Origin: Ahaetulla prasina
Lineage: Eukaryota; Chordata; Lepidosauria; Squamata; Colubridae
DNA length: 64,000 nt
Direction of reading: 5' to 3'
Assembly (NCBI RefSeq): GCF_028640845.1
Contig: NC_080541.1
Span: forward strand, 4,212,435-4,276,434
A program made the position numbers and the translations under genes. Shown one piece after another: positions 9,621 to 20,404 of this stretch (position 1 is the first letter of the stretch; each line of letters begins with the position of its first letter). The notes beneath the pieces are model-generated. The model was not told the origin of the DNA. It was given only the letters and a program-made list of their open reading frames with translations, and did not search any database.

Positions 9621-9875
9621 GGGAAAGAAGGAGAAAGGAGAGGAGGAGGAGGAGGAGGAGGAGGAGGAGGAGAAGGAGGGGAAAGATCATTGAGGTCTTG
9701 AGCTTTTCTTGCAGATATTTCATGACCCAACTAGGTAACATCATCAATACTAGAAGGAAGGGAGGTTTCTGGGAAGGAGGTGGGGGAGGAAGAAGAGGAG
9801 GAGAAGAAGGATTTTGGGGGCCTTGGTGGTCTCTGAGCTTGGTAGTTTTCTTGCAGATGGTTCATCAAAGAATAT
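9621..9875 (-). repeat. GGA/GAA run plus two hammerhead-like minisatellite units
   Basis: A purine run (GGA, GAA) at 9601-9690 leads into CTTGCAGATATTTCATGACC, CAACTAGGTAACATCATCAA and a second, truncated unit at 9836-9870. The minus-strand core reads TTGATGA (C3 mutated), GTTACC/GGTCAT and GAAA. This is a decayed copy of the unit seen at 4462 and 31965. Confidence 0.65.
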
Positions 9876-10289
9876 AATTTGCTGTAAATCAAATCAATGC
9901 TCACCATTTAATTGCTCCGCAGAAATGTTTCTTCGTCCACCACGGAAAGCAAAAAGAAATTCTGCCACCACGCCTCGGTTTCCCCCCACCGTCCTACAAC
10001 TGCCTATATATTACAAGGAATAGTACAGTTGCTTTTATCTACGATAGTATTAAGGAGGCCGTATTTAGTAAGTTGACTAAATGCATGTCTTCCTTTTGAA
10101 ATTGGTGCAAGAAGCATTATATTTTATCACCAATAGATGGCAGTGGTTATTTATTTTTCAAAACTGTGACCATCTTTTCTACCTGAGCTCAGAAGATTAA
10201 GTGCACTAACCAGGTGACAGATGAGTGTGGAAAATAGGATTTACACAAGTTCCATTTTTTGAGCAATACATACAGTATATATAAAACTC
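9876..10289. other. Unassigned stretch
   Basis: About 410 bp immediately before the CT satellite; no repeat family or exon recognised. Confidence 0.4.
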
Positions 10290-10972
10290 AGAATCTCTCT
10301 CTCTCTCGCTCTTCTGTCTTTCTCTCTCTCCCTCTCCCTCTCCCTCAGCCTCCCTCTCTTCTCTTTCTGTCTCTGTCTGTCTGTCTCCTCTCTCTCACAC
10401 CTCTCTCTCTCTCTCCATCTCTCCATCTCTCTCTGTCTCTCCCTCTCTCTCTTCTCCCTCTCTCTCTCTCTCCCTCTCAATCTCTCTTTCTCTCTGTTTC
10501 ACCTCTCTCCCTCTCTCCCCCTCTTTCTCCATGTCATTGTCTCTGTCTGTCTCCCCTCTCCTCTCTCTCTCTCTCACCTCTCTCTGCCTCTCTCTCTCTC
10601 TCCATCTCTCCTCTCTCTCTTCTCTCTCTTCTCTCTCTTTCACCTCTCCCTCTCCCCTCTTTCTCCATGTCATTGTCTCTGTCTGTCTCCCCACTCTCCT
10701 CCTCTCTCTCTCACCTCTCTCTGCCTCTCTCTCTCCATCTCTCCATCTCCATCTCTCCTCTCTTCTTTCTCTCTCTTTCACCTCTCTCCTCTCTCCCCTC
10801 GTTCTCCATGTCATTGTCTCTGTCTGTCTCCCCTCTCCTCCTCTCTCTCTCACCTCTCTCTGCCCCTCTCTCTCCATCTCTCCATCTCTCCTCTCTCTCT
10901 TCTCTCTCTTCTCTCTCTTTCCTCTCTCCTCTCTCCCCTCTTTCTCCATGTCATTGTCTCTGTCTGTCTCCC

Positions 10973-11006
<34 letters not shown>

Positions 11007-11525
11007 CTCTCTCTCTCCATCTCTCTCCATCTCTCTTCTCTCTCTTTCTCTCTCTTTCACCTCTCTCCCTCTCTCCCCCTCTTTCTCCATGTCATTGTCT
11101 CTGTCTGTCTCCCCCCTCTCCCTCCCTCTCTCTCTCTCACCTCTCTCTCTGCCCCTCTCTCTCTCCATCTCTCTCCATCTCTCCCTCTCTCTCTTCTCTC
11201 TCTTTCTCTCTCTTTCACCTCTCTCCCTCTCTCCCCCTGTTTCTCCATGTCATTGTCTCTGTCTGTCTCCTCTCTCCTCTCTCTCTCACTCTCTGCCCTC
11301 TCTCTCCATCTCTCCATCTCCATCTCCTCTCTTCTTTCTCTCTCTCTTTCACCTCTCTCTCTCCCCTGTTCTCCATGTCATTGTCTCTGTCTGTCTCCCC
11401 TCTCCTCTCTCTCTCACCTCTCTGCCTCTCTCTCCATCTCTCTCCATCTCTCCTCTCTCTTCTCTCCCCTCTTCTTTCTCTCTCTCCATCTCTTCTCTCT
11501 CTCTGTCTCCCCTCTCTCTCTCTCA

Positions 11526-11556
<31 letters not shown>

Positions 11557-14123
11557 CATCTCTCTCTCTTCTCTCTTCACCTCTCCTCTCTCCCCTCTTT
11601 CTCCATGTCATTGTCTCTGTCTGTCTCCCCACTCTCCTCTCTCCTCTCTCCCCTCTCCCCTCTCCTCTCTCCATCTCCTCTCTCTCTTCTCTCTTCTCTT
11701 TCACCTCTCTTCTCCCCTCTTTCTCCATGTCATTGTCTCTGTCTGTCTTTTTTTTCTCTCTATCTCTCTCTGCCTCTCTCTCTTCTCCTCTCTCCATCTC
11801 TTCTCTCTTTCTCTCTTCACCTCTCTCTCTTTTCTCCATGTCATTGTCTCTGTCTGTCTCCTCTCCTCCTCTCTCCCCTCTCCTCTCTCTGCCCTCTCTC
11901 TCCATCTCCATCTCCATCTCTCCTCTCTTCTCTCTTTCACCTCTCCCCTCTCCTCTCTCCATGTCATTGTCTCTGTCTGTCTCCCCCTCTCCTCTCTCTC
12001 ACCTCTCTGCCCTCTCTCCATTCTCTCCATCTCTCCTCTCTCTCTTCTCTCTCTTCTCTCTCTTTCACCTCTCCTCTCTCCCCTCTTTCTCCATGTCATT
12101 GTCTCTGTCTGTCTCCCCTCTCCTCTCTCTCTACCTCTCTGCCCTCTCTCTCCATCTCTCCTCCTCTCCTCTCTCTTTCTCTCTTTCACCTCTCCTCTCT
12201 CCCCTCTTTCTCCATGTCATTGTCTCTGTCTCCCCCTCTCCCCTCTCTCTCTCTCCATCTCCTCTCTCCCTCTCTCCATCTCCATCTCTCCTCTCTCCCC
12301 TCTCCTCTCTCCCCTGTTTCTCCATGTCATTGTCTGTCTGTCTCCCTCCTCTCTCTCTCTGTCTCTCCATCTCCATCTCCATCTCCTCTCTTCTCTCTCT
12401 CACCTCTCTCCCCTCTCTTCTTTCTCCATGTCATTGTCTCTGTCTGTCTCCCCACTCTCCTCCTCTCTCTCTCTCCTCTCTCTCTGCCTCTCTCTCTCTC
12501 CATCTCTCATCTCTCCCCTCTCTCTCTCTCTTCTCTCTTCCTCTCTCCCCTCGTTCTCCATGTCATTGTCTCTCTGTCTCCCCTCCTCTCTCTCTCTCTC
12601 TCTCTGCCTCTCTCTCTCTCTCCATCTCTCCTCTCTCTCTCTCTTTCTCTCTTTCACCTCTCTCTCTCCCCTCTTTCTCCATGTCATTGTCTCTGTCTCT
12701 CCCCTCTCCCTCTCTCTCTCTCTCACCTCTCTCTGTCTCTCTCCATCTCTCCATCTCTCCCTCTCTCTCTTCTCTCTTCTCTCTCCTCTCTCCTCTCTCC
12801 TCTTTCTCCATGTCATTGTCTCTGTCTGTCTCCCCTCTCCTCTCTCTCTCTCTCTTCTCTCTCCCTCTCTCTCCATCTCTCATCTCTCCTCTCTCTCTTC
12901 TCTCTCTTCTCTCTTTCCTCTCCCCTCTCCCCTCTTTCTCCATGTCATTGTCTCTGTCTGTCTCCCCTCTCCTCCTCTCTCTCTCCATCTCTCTCTGCCC
13001 TCTCTCTCTCCATCTCTCTCTCCATCTCTCCCTCTCTTCTTTCTCTCTCTCTTTCACCTCTCTCCCTCTCTCCCCCTCGTTCTCCATGTCATTGTCTCTG
13101 TCTGTCTCCCCCCTCTCCCTCCCTCTCTCTCTCTCACCTCTCTCTCTGCCCCCCCCTCTCTCCCTCTCTCTCCATCTCTCCCTCTCTCTCTCTTTCTCTC
13201 TCTTTCTCTCCTCTCTCCCCTCTTTCTCCATGTCATTGTCTCTGTCTGTTTCTCTCTCTCTCTCTCTGCCTCTCTCTCTCTCTCTCTCATCTCTTCTCTC
13301 TCTTCTCTCTCTTTCTCTCTTTCATCTCTCCTCTCTCCCCTCTTTCTCCATGTCATTGTCTGTCTGTCTCACCTCTCCCTCCTCTCTCTCTCCCTCTCTC
13401 TGTCTCTCCATCTCTCCATCTCCATCTCTCCTCTCTTCTTTCTCTCTCCTCTCTCCTCTCTCCTCTCTCCATGTCATTGTCTCTGTCTTCTCCCTCCTCT
13501 CTCTCTCTCTCTGTCTCTCCCCTCTCCCCTCTCCCTCTCTCTCTTCTCTCTTCTCTTTCTCTCTCTTCTTTCTCCATGTCATTGTCTCTGTCTTTTCTCT
13601 CTCTCTCTCTCTCTGTCTCTCCATCTCTCTCCATCTCCTCTCTCTCTTCTCTCTCTTCTCTCTCTTTCCTCTCCTCTCTCCCCTCTTTCTCCATGTCATT
13701 GTCTCTGTCTGTCTCTCCTCTCTCTCTCACCTCTCTCTGCCCCTCTCTCCATCTCTCTCCATCTCCTCTCTCTCTCTCTTCTCTCTCTTTCCTCTCTTCT
13801 CTCTTCTTTCTCCATGTCATTGTCTCTGTCTGTCTCCCCTCTCCTCTCTCTCTCTCTCTCACCTCTCTCTCTGCCCCTCTCTCTCTCCATCTCTCTCCAT
13901 CTCTCCCTCTCTCTCTTCTCTCTCTTTCTCTCTCTCCTCTCTTCTTTCTCCATGTCATTGTCTCTGTCTGTCTCCCCCCTCTCCCTCCCTCTCTCTGCCC
14001 CTCTCTCTCTCCATCTCTCTCCATCTCTCCCTCTCTCTCTTCTCTCTCTTTCTCTCTCTTTCACCTCTCTCCCTCTCTCCCCCTCTTTCTCCATGTCATT
14101 GTCTCTGTCTGTCTCACACCTCA

Positions 14124-14158
<35 letters not shown>

Positions 14159-14282
14159 CCTCTCAATCTCTCTTTCTCTCTCTTTCACCTCTCTCCCTCT
14201 CTCCCCCTCTTTCTCCATGTCATTGTCTCTGTCTGTCTCACACCTCACTCTCTCTCTCTCTCTTTCTCTCTCTCTCCCTCTT
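10290..14282. repeat. 4 kb CT-rich satellite with a regularly spaced core motif
   Basis: Almost pure pyrimidine on the plus strand. A 20-nt non-CT core, CCATGTCATTGTCTCTGTCT, recurs 29 times from 10529 to 14215, mean spacing about 130 bp, usually preceded by CCCCTCTTTCT and followed by GTCTCCCCTCTC. Between cores are CT runs broken by CTCCATCTCTCC. All three plus frames and several minus frames stay open for hundreds of codons (Ser/Leu/Pro or Arg/Glu repeats), which is what a stop-free dinucleotide repeat gives; it is not coding. Confidence 0.92.
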
Positions 14283-14755
14283 GAAAATAAGTTGATCCCA
14301 TCCTCTCTGTTAAAGTCCCTGAAAATATTGGAAGACAGCTATCAGGTCACCCCAGTCTTTCTTTTCATTAAACTAAACATATTTTTTATTTATTTATTTA
14401 ATTTTGTCAAAACAATATATACAAGCATAACACTAAAAGATTATATAATGTATAAACAAATACATTACAAAACAAACACACCCCATTCCTGCAGCCGTTC
14501 TTCATATGTGTTAGCCTCCAGCCCCCTAATCATCTTTGTTGCTCTTCTCTGCACTCTTTCTAGATCCTCAGCATCTTTTTTATATTGTGGCGACCAAAAC
14601 GGGATGCAGTGATCCAAGTGTGGCCTTACCAAGGCATTATAAAGTGGTATTAACACCTCATGTGGTCTTGATTTCATCCCTCTGTTAATGCAGCCTACGA
14701 TTATGTTGGCTTTTTCGGCTGGTGCCACACACTGCTGGCTCATATTTAAGTGATC
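14283..14755 (-). mobile_element. CR1 LINE fragment with nested LINE tail
   Basis: Reverse CR1 RT C-terminus (minus strand [40 protein letters not shown]). It is interrupted at about 14384-14478 by a Zenon-like LINE 3' tail (TTTGTCAAAACAATATATAC), flanked by AAACATA / AAACACA. Confidence 0.8.
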
Positions 14756-14763
14756 GTGTATAA

Positions 14764-15960
14764 CATAACATAACATAATAACAGAGTTGGAAGGGACCTT
14801 GGAGGTCTTCTAGTCCAACCCCCTGCCCAGGCAGGAAACCCTACACCATCTCAGACAGATGATTATCTAACATCTTCTTAAAAATTTCCCATATTGGAGC
14901 ATTCACAACTTCTGCAGGCAAGTCGTTCCACTGATTAATTGTTCTAACTCTAAGGAAATTTATCCTCAGTTCTAAGTTGCTTCTTTCTTTGATCAGTTTC
15001 CACCCATTGCTTCTTGTCCTGCCCTCAGGTGCTTTGGAGAATAGTTTGACTCCCTCTTCTTTGTGGCAGCCCCTGAGATATTGAAACACTGCTATCATGT
15101 CTCCCCTAGTCCTCCTTTTCATTAAACTAGACATACCCAGTTCCTGCAACCATTCTTCTTATGTTTTTTTTCTTTTTCTTTTCTTTTTTCTTTTTCTTTT
15201 TCTTTTTTATTGTGGCCTTACCAAGGCATTATAGAGTGGTATTAACATTTCACGTGATCTTGATTCTATCCCTCTGTTTATGCAGCTCAGAACTGTGTTG
15301 GCTTTTTTGGTAGCTGCTGCACACTGCTGGCTCATATCTAAATGGTTGTCCACTAGGACTCCAAGATCCCTCTCACAGTTACAACTATTGAGCAAGTTAC
15401 CGTGTACACGGTACCTAAGCATTTTGGGTTTTTTTTGCCTAAATGTAGAACCTTACTTTTTTCACTGTTGAATTTCATTTTGTTAGATAGCGCCCAATGT
15501 TCAAGTCCGTCAAGATCCTTCTGTAACTTGAGCCTATCTTCTGGAGTGTTGGCTATTCCTGCCAGCTTGGTGTCATCTGCAAATTTGATGAGTTCCCCAT
15601 CTATCCCCTCGTCCAAGTCATTGATGAAGATGTTGAAGAGTACTGGGCCTAAAACAGAGCCTTGGGGTACTCCACTGCATACTTCCCTCCATGTGGATGC
15701 AGTTCCGTTGAGGACTACACGTTGAGTGCGGTTGGTCAGCCAGTTACGAATCCATCTGGTGGTGGTGCTGTCTAACCCACATTTTTCTACTTTATCTAGT
15801 AGTAGGTTATGGTCTACTTTATCAAATGCTTTACTGAAGTCCAAGTAAATTATATCGACAGCTTTCCTCTGGTCTACTAATTTTGTCATTTTGTCAAAGA
15901 ATGCAATGAGATTAGTCTGGCATGATCTGTTTTTGACAAACCCAAGTACTAGAACTGCAA
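14764..15960 (-). mobile_element. CR1 LINE, longest copy with RT core
   Basis: The CR1 3' terminus starts at about 14780 next to an ACATA-repeat target (14760-14775). The element extends upstream through the RT palm to about 15960. T-rich slippage at 15165-15210 and a CR1 deletion or junction near 15210 break the copy. Further fragments of the same family surround it, so this region is a pile-up of CR1 insertions. Confidence 0.85.
14841..15960 (-). pseudogene. CR1 ORF2 (reverse transcriptase) pseudogene
   Basis: The reading order on the minus strand is: GFVKNRSCQTNLIAFFDK, AVDIIYLDFSKAFDKVDHN (RT motif A with catalytic Asp), CSGVPQGSVLGPVLFNIFIN (motif B), KFADDTKLAG (motif C FADD, near plus 15572-15583), then [35 protein letters not shown] and the C-terminal KRRTRGDMIAVFQYLRG domain. 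Frameshifts separate the pieces and the N-terminal endonuclease is absent. It would have copied CR1 RNA at the target site; it cannot do so now. Confidence 0.85.
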
Positions 15961-16059
15961 AGTCCCTCTCCCAATTACGGCTGTTGAGCCAGATTTCACC
16001 CCATTGATTTTGTTTGTCAAAACCAGCTGGGAAAGTCCTACCTAACTGTGAGGTGACAC

Positions 16060-16080
16060 CCCCCCCCCCCCCGCCCTCAG
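16060..16080. repeat. Poly-C run
   Basis: A run of about 15 C (GTGACACC then C tract) at the right edge of the CR1-related block. Confidence 0.8.
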
Positions 16081-16127
16081 GATGCTGCAGCCATTGTACA
16101 TACAAGCCAAATGCCAAGCAACCAACT

Positions 16128-16262
16128 TTTGATCACGTGACCATGGGGATGTGCGTTGCTTGTATATGCGAGGACCGGTTGTAAGTTACATTTTCAGTGC
16201 CACTGTGACTTTGAACGGCCACTAAGACAATCGTTCAAATAACCGTTGTAAGTCAAGGAGCA
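16128..16262. repeat. Dispersed repeat, also at 25772
   Basis: GATCACGTGACCATGGGGAT, then CTTTGAACGGCCACTAAGAC and GTTGTAAGTCAAGG, occurs here and in diverged form at 25772-25860. The family was not recognised; it may be part of a non-autonomous DNA transposon. Confidence 0.5.
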
Positions 16263-16304
16263 CTCTATTTCTTGTGTTTTGTTTTTAAATTGATCTACCA
16301 ATGG

Positions 16305-16347
16305 TCTGTGTTGTGTTGCATTGTGTTGCGTTGTGTTGTGTTGTGTA
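16305..16347. repeat. (GTTGT)n pentamer microsatellite
   Basis: Eight or so imperfect GTTGT units (GTGTTGTGTTGCATTGTGTT). Confidence 0.85.
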
Positions 16348-16414
16348 GGGGTTAAAAACTCAAGGTGGTGATTGACTTTTTGGAACCCCTCCTCCCACCC
16401 CCTATACTTTAGCC

Positions 16415-16888
16415 CAGTGGTTCTCAACCTTTGTAGTGCTGCGACCCCTTTAATACAATTCCCCACGATGTGGCGACCCCAACCGTAAAATTATTTTTAT
16501 TTTGAATTTATCGCGCCTGAAGCCGTATTGGCTAGCGATCTGAACTGCTTGCGATTGCCTTGAGGACGGAGGCATTAAAGCGGAGACTCCTCCCCTACTA
16601 AGTTTATCGCGCCTGAAGCCAGATTAGGCTAGCGATTGGGAGTGATTGCAGCTGGCTTGAGAGGGAGACATCAGAGCAAAGATTTCTCTCTTTTTTAATT
16701 CATCGCACCTGAAGCTGAATTTGGCTAGCGATTTGAAGAGCCTGCAGCTGGTTTGTGGAGTCAACCATTGGAGCGCGATTCTTTGACTCGCAAGTATACT
16801 TCCCATATTTCCGATGGTCTTAGGCGACCCCTGGCAAATCGTCATTCGACCCCCAATGGAGTCCCGACCCACAGGTTGAGAACCGCTG
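16415..16888 (-). mobile_element. SPIN-like hAT MITE, 474 bp, 8-bp TSD
   Basis: It is the same family as 3741-4246 in reverse: CAGTGGTTCTCAACCTTTGT ... CCCACAGGTTGAGAACCGCTG, with perfect 8-bp TSD CTTTAGCC at 16407-16414 and 16889-16896. The interior shows the same GCTAGCGAT/GCCTGAAGCC blocks. No transposase. Confidence 0.88.
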
Positions 16889-16896
16889 CTTTAGCC

Positions 16897-17190
16897 CCAT
16901 GTAGTGACATTCCTGTGCTTCTTGCCCCGATCTAATTGCCTTTTCTTGTTTCATTGTTTCCCTGGTTTTCATCGGCAATATTTTAAGCAACTTCAATCGA
17001 TCGTTGGAAGTGTCAGAATTATAGATCCTAGTACATAATGATGATGATGCTGACTGATCAAAGAGATTTGATTTGATTTAATTCATTTAAAAAAAACACC
17101 TCCATGGGTGAGTAAAACTGGACTACGTAGCAGAAACTTTCCTGTGAAGACAATCTTAGAACTGTAACAACATACACAGGCAAATAGCAT
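16897..17190. other. Unassigned stretch
   Basis: About 290 bp with no supported feature. Confidence 0.4.
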
Positions 17191-17194
17191 CCAG

Positions 17195-17690
17195 TTCTGG
17201 TCATCACATTCTAAAAAAATATGTTGAGACTTTAGAAAGAGAGCAGAGAAGAGTGACAAAAATATTTAAGGGCCTGGAGGGTAAAACACAGAAGGATTTT
17301 TGCAAGAATTGAGTTTGTCTAGTTTGATGAAAAGAAGGAGTAGGGAGGACATGATAGCAGTCTTCCAATATCTCAGGGGCTGCCACAAAGAAGAGGGAGT
17401 CAAGTTATTCTCCAAAGCACCTGAAGGCAGGACAAGAAGCAACGGATGGAAACTAATCAAGGAAAGAAGCAACTTAGAACTAAGGAGAAATTTCCTGACA
17501 GTTAGAACAATTAATAAGTGGAACGACTTGCCTGCAGAAATTGTGAATGCTCCAACACTGAAGGCTTTTAAGAAGAGATTGGACAGCCACTTGTTTCAAA
17601 TTGTATACGGTCTCCTGCTTGAGCAGGGGGTTGGACTAGAGGACCTCCAAGGTCCCTTCCAAGTCTATTATTCTATGTTCTGTGTTCTAT
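17195..17690 (+). mobile_element. CR1 LINE 3' end
   Basis: Plus strand: ATCCAGTTCTGGTCATCACA, then an open 130-codon stretch for the RT C-terminus (MKRRSREDMIAVFQYLRGC, LFSKAPEGRTRSNGWKLIK), then the 3' end GGACTAGAGGACCTCCAAGG followed by TTATTCTATGTTCTGTGTTC, an 8-bp-like terminal repeat typical of CR1. Confidence 0.87.
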
Positions 17691-18089
17691 GTTCAAATTG
17701 TCCACAGATCTGTGTTTTGGCAGCAGAGATAGAAGATGGACCTTCTGCTTAGTAAACCAAGACAATATATTCTTGGTCACAAAAAATCCCCACAGGAGAT
17801 AAATCAGAGAAATGGAGCAATTTTGGGTGTATTGATGCTGTTTGCTCAGATCTTCAGATGACTTCATTCAGAGGTGTGAGAAAAAAATTGAACCCTGCTG
17901 TGGCTTAAAACCATGTGCTCAAACATCAGTCTCACACCAAATGTCTTGAATGGTCCTCCGGATGCAGGGAGCATCTCCTGGTTCCATGCAAACAAACACT
18001 CCAATCCAGCCAATCAACCCAGGGGTTTTTATTTATTAAGAACATTTTATTTTATTTATTAAGAACATTTATTAAGAATTCATAGTGAC
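17691..18089. other. Unassigned stretch
   Basis: About 400 bp. It holds an A/T-rich TTTATTAAGAACATTT duplication at 18030-18080; nothing else recognised. Confidence 0.4.
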
Positions 18090-18104
18090 TTCAGGTGGCT
18101 TACA

Positions 18105-18790
18105 CCACTGCACTACTGTTAATCTTCTCATCATTCCCATCAACCATCTCCTTCCACTTATGACTGTATTATGACTTTGTTGCTTGTATCCTTACGATTT
18201 ATATTGAAATTGTTTTCTGATTGCTTATATCATTAAGTATTGTACCTTATGATTCTTGAACATATCTTTTCTTTTATGTTCACTGAGAACATATGCACCA
18301 AGACAAATTCCTTGTGTGTCCAATCACACTTGGCCAATAAAAATTCTATTCTATTCTATTCTATTCTATTCTATTCTATTCTATTCTATTCTATTCTACT
18401 CTACTCTACTCTACTTCTATTCTATTCTATTCTATTCTATTCTATTCTATTCTATTCTATTCTATTCTATTCTATTCTACTCTACTTCTATTCTATTCTA
18501 TTCTACTCTATTCTACTCTACTCTACTCTACTTCTATTCTACTCTACTCTATTCTATTCTATTCTACTCTACTCTACTCTACTCTACTTTTATTCTACTC
18601 TACTCTACTCTACTCTACTCTACTCTACTCTACTCTACTCTACTCTACTCTACTCTACTCTACTCTACTCTACTCTACTTCTCTTCTCTTCTACCCTACC
18701 CTACCCTACCCTACCCTACTTCTATTCTATTCTATTCTATTCTATTCTATTCTATTCTATTCTAATTCTATTCTATTCTATTCTATTCTA
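18105..18790 (+). mobile_element. AATAG-tailed LINE insertion with 15-bp TSD
   Basis: The target duplication TTCAGGTGGCTTACA is at 18090-18104 and 18791-18805. Between them lie ~240 bp of the LINE 3' UTR (CACTACTGTTAATCTTCTCA ... TTGGCCAATAAAAATTC) and then ~445 bp of pentamer tail at 18346-18790. The tail is not uniform: TTCTA blocks alternate with CTCTA (18595-18680) and CCCTA (18690-18720). The TSDs prove that tail and LINE body form one insertion. Confidence 0.92.
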
Positions 18791-18805
18791 TTCAGGTGGC
18801 TTACA

Positions 18806-20160
18806 AAGATAAAACTCTAGTACAAAACCAATACACCCATCACCCTTGGGAAGGACTTGATAGGTAGACAAAAATGCCAAACCCAGTCTGAACATCTGGC
18901 TGACTGTGTGAATCATCATCATCATCATCTGGTCCCAAGCCATATAGGTGTCAGGGTCCCAAGGAAGACCCCCAACGAAATAAAGCTCTGAGGCTTGAGG
19001 TTCCTCAAAGTTCCAATTTATTAGAGATGTCATGTTGGCACAGCTGGGAAAACCCAAAACTGAAAGCTTCCAGGTTTTCCACACACAGTTGACAGTCCAC
19101 AGCCCTGCCCGATACCCACAAGTTCATCACATTGTCCAATCAACTCTTCACACTCAATTGGATACAATCTTCAGGCAGTCTCCATCGGACCCAGGATGTC
19201 CTTGAAAACGGAATGTTGTTATGACTAACTTTCTACCACTCAAACAATAACCCCCTCCCAACTCCCCCAGCTAAAGTATGTGGCAGTTAAGAAGCAAAAA
19301 AAAAAAAAAAAGCCTTCCAAAACTGACAACAGGGCTCTGAAAGTGACAACCAGCACCTCGGCTATGGACCCATTTCCCCAACAGATCTCGCTGAAGCAGG
19401 CACTGAGTTTCAAAATTCAACCAGATGGCAGAATCCCTTCTCTGCGTGTTCACCTGTCCATCAAAGGGGACTTCAGGGAGTAGAGAGGAGCTGAAATCAG
19501 CTCAACCTGCCATTAACAGGACAGGTTCCATATTGTCTTACGATGGCTGAGGTCACCCCCGGTGGGTTGTAATTGAACGTTGCAAGAACCTCATTGGCAC
19601 TCCTCTCCTGTCGGTTGCAATTATTCAAAGTGGATCGCCAGCCCGGCTAATTTCAACCCTTTCAACTAGGGCTGCTAATAGGAAGTTGCCTCTGAAGAGC
19701 CCCGACTGCACAACTTCGGGGTTCCGTGTTCCTTGGAAGGATCCACCGATGCCAAAAAAAACCAAAACACCTCATTAACCCTGCCGTGAACATACCTGGG
19801 CTTTGACACCTGAGACGGCTGGAGGAGGCCGGAATTAAATAGCTGCAGTTAATTACCTAGTTCTCTGTGAGCTGCATACCAACAATCCCAGCAGGTCTTT
19901 GGTGTCGGTGCTCCTGCCGGCTCACCTTTCTCCCTAGAGGAGGTGGCTGATGTTTGCAAAAAAAAAATATTTTGGGGGGAACTCGATTAAAGCTCTGGAG
20001 TTTGGCTGCACAGGCCACATCTGAGGGGTTGGGTGCTCTTAACAGAGGCAAGAACATGGCTCGTAGGTTTGGGAAACAGCAGGTATGTGGAGGACAAACA
20101 GTGGTGGGGCTGGGTCTTCTTAGGGGATCTGCGTAGTTACGGGCTTTTTATAAGGTTTCA
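18806..20160. other. Unassigned stretch, possible LTR-like part
   Basis: Largest block without a named repeat. On the minus strand at 18949-19100 a segment runs from CACACAGTTGACAGTCC to an AATAAATTGGAACTTTGAGG polyadenylation-like site and ends GGGACCCTGACA, which could be the right end of an LTR; I could not find its other end or a TSD. (ATC)n at 18912-18929 and an A-run at 19297-19311 are also present. No exon supported. Confidence 0.3.
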
Positions 20161-20165
20161 GGAAC

Positions 20166-20307
20166 AGTGACAGAGTTGGAAGGGACCTTGGGGGTCATCT
20201 AGTCCAACCCCCTGCTCAGGCAGGAGACCTGCACTAGGGATTTGAACCGCTGAACTTTCCAGATCGACAAGCTCAGTGTCTTAGCCACTGAGCCACCTAG
20301 TCAGGCT
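20166..20307 (-). mobile_element. tRNA-derived SINE with CR1 3' tail
   Basis: On the minus strand: box A TGGCTCAGTGG (plus 20285-20295), box B GGTTCAAATCC (plus 20239-20249), then CCTAGTGCAGGTCTCCTGCC and the CR1 terminus GGGGGTTGGACTAGATGACC ... CTTCCAACTCTGTCAC. The head closely matches the Sauria-SINE head, but the body is replaced by ~60 bp of CR1 3' end. It would have been transcribed by Pol III and copied by CR1 machinery. Confidence 0.65.
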
Positions 20308-20404
20308 TTCTTTGCATTCTTATATATGGTTTTTGTCTCTGTGATCATCTACCCTTCACTGATAGCAGTTGGGGAAGTATGTGGACCGTAAGGTCTATCA
20401 ACTT

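Noticed and set aside
10259..14612. Very long open frames (over 1100-1300 codons) on the plus strand
   Set aside because: They lie in a CT repeat, are open in three overlapping frames, and encode only Ser/Leu/Pro runs; a stop-free repeat explains them.
18690..18720. CCCTA run as interstitial telomere
   Set aside because: The unit is a pentamer CCCTA, a variant of the surrounding TTCTA/CTCTA tail, not the hexamer CCCTAA.
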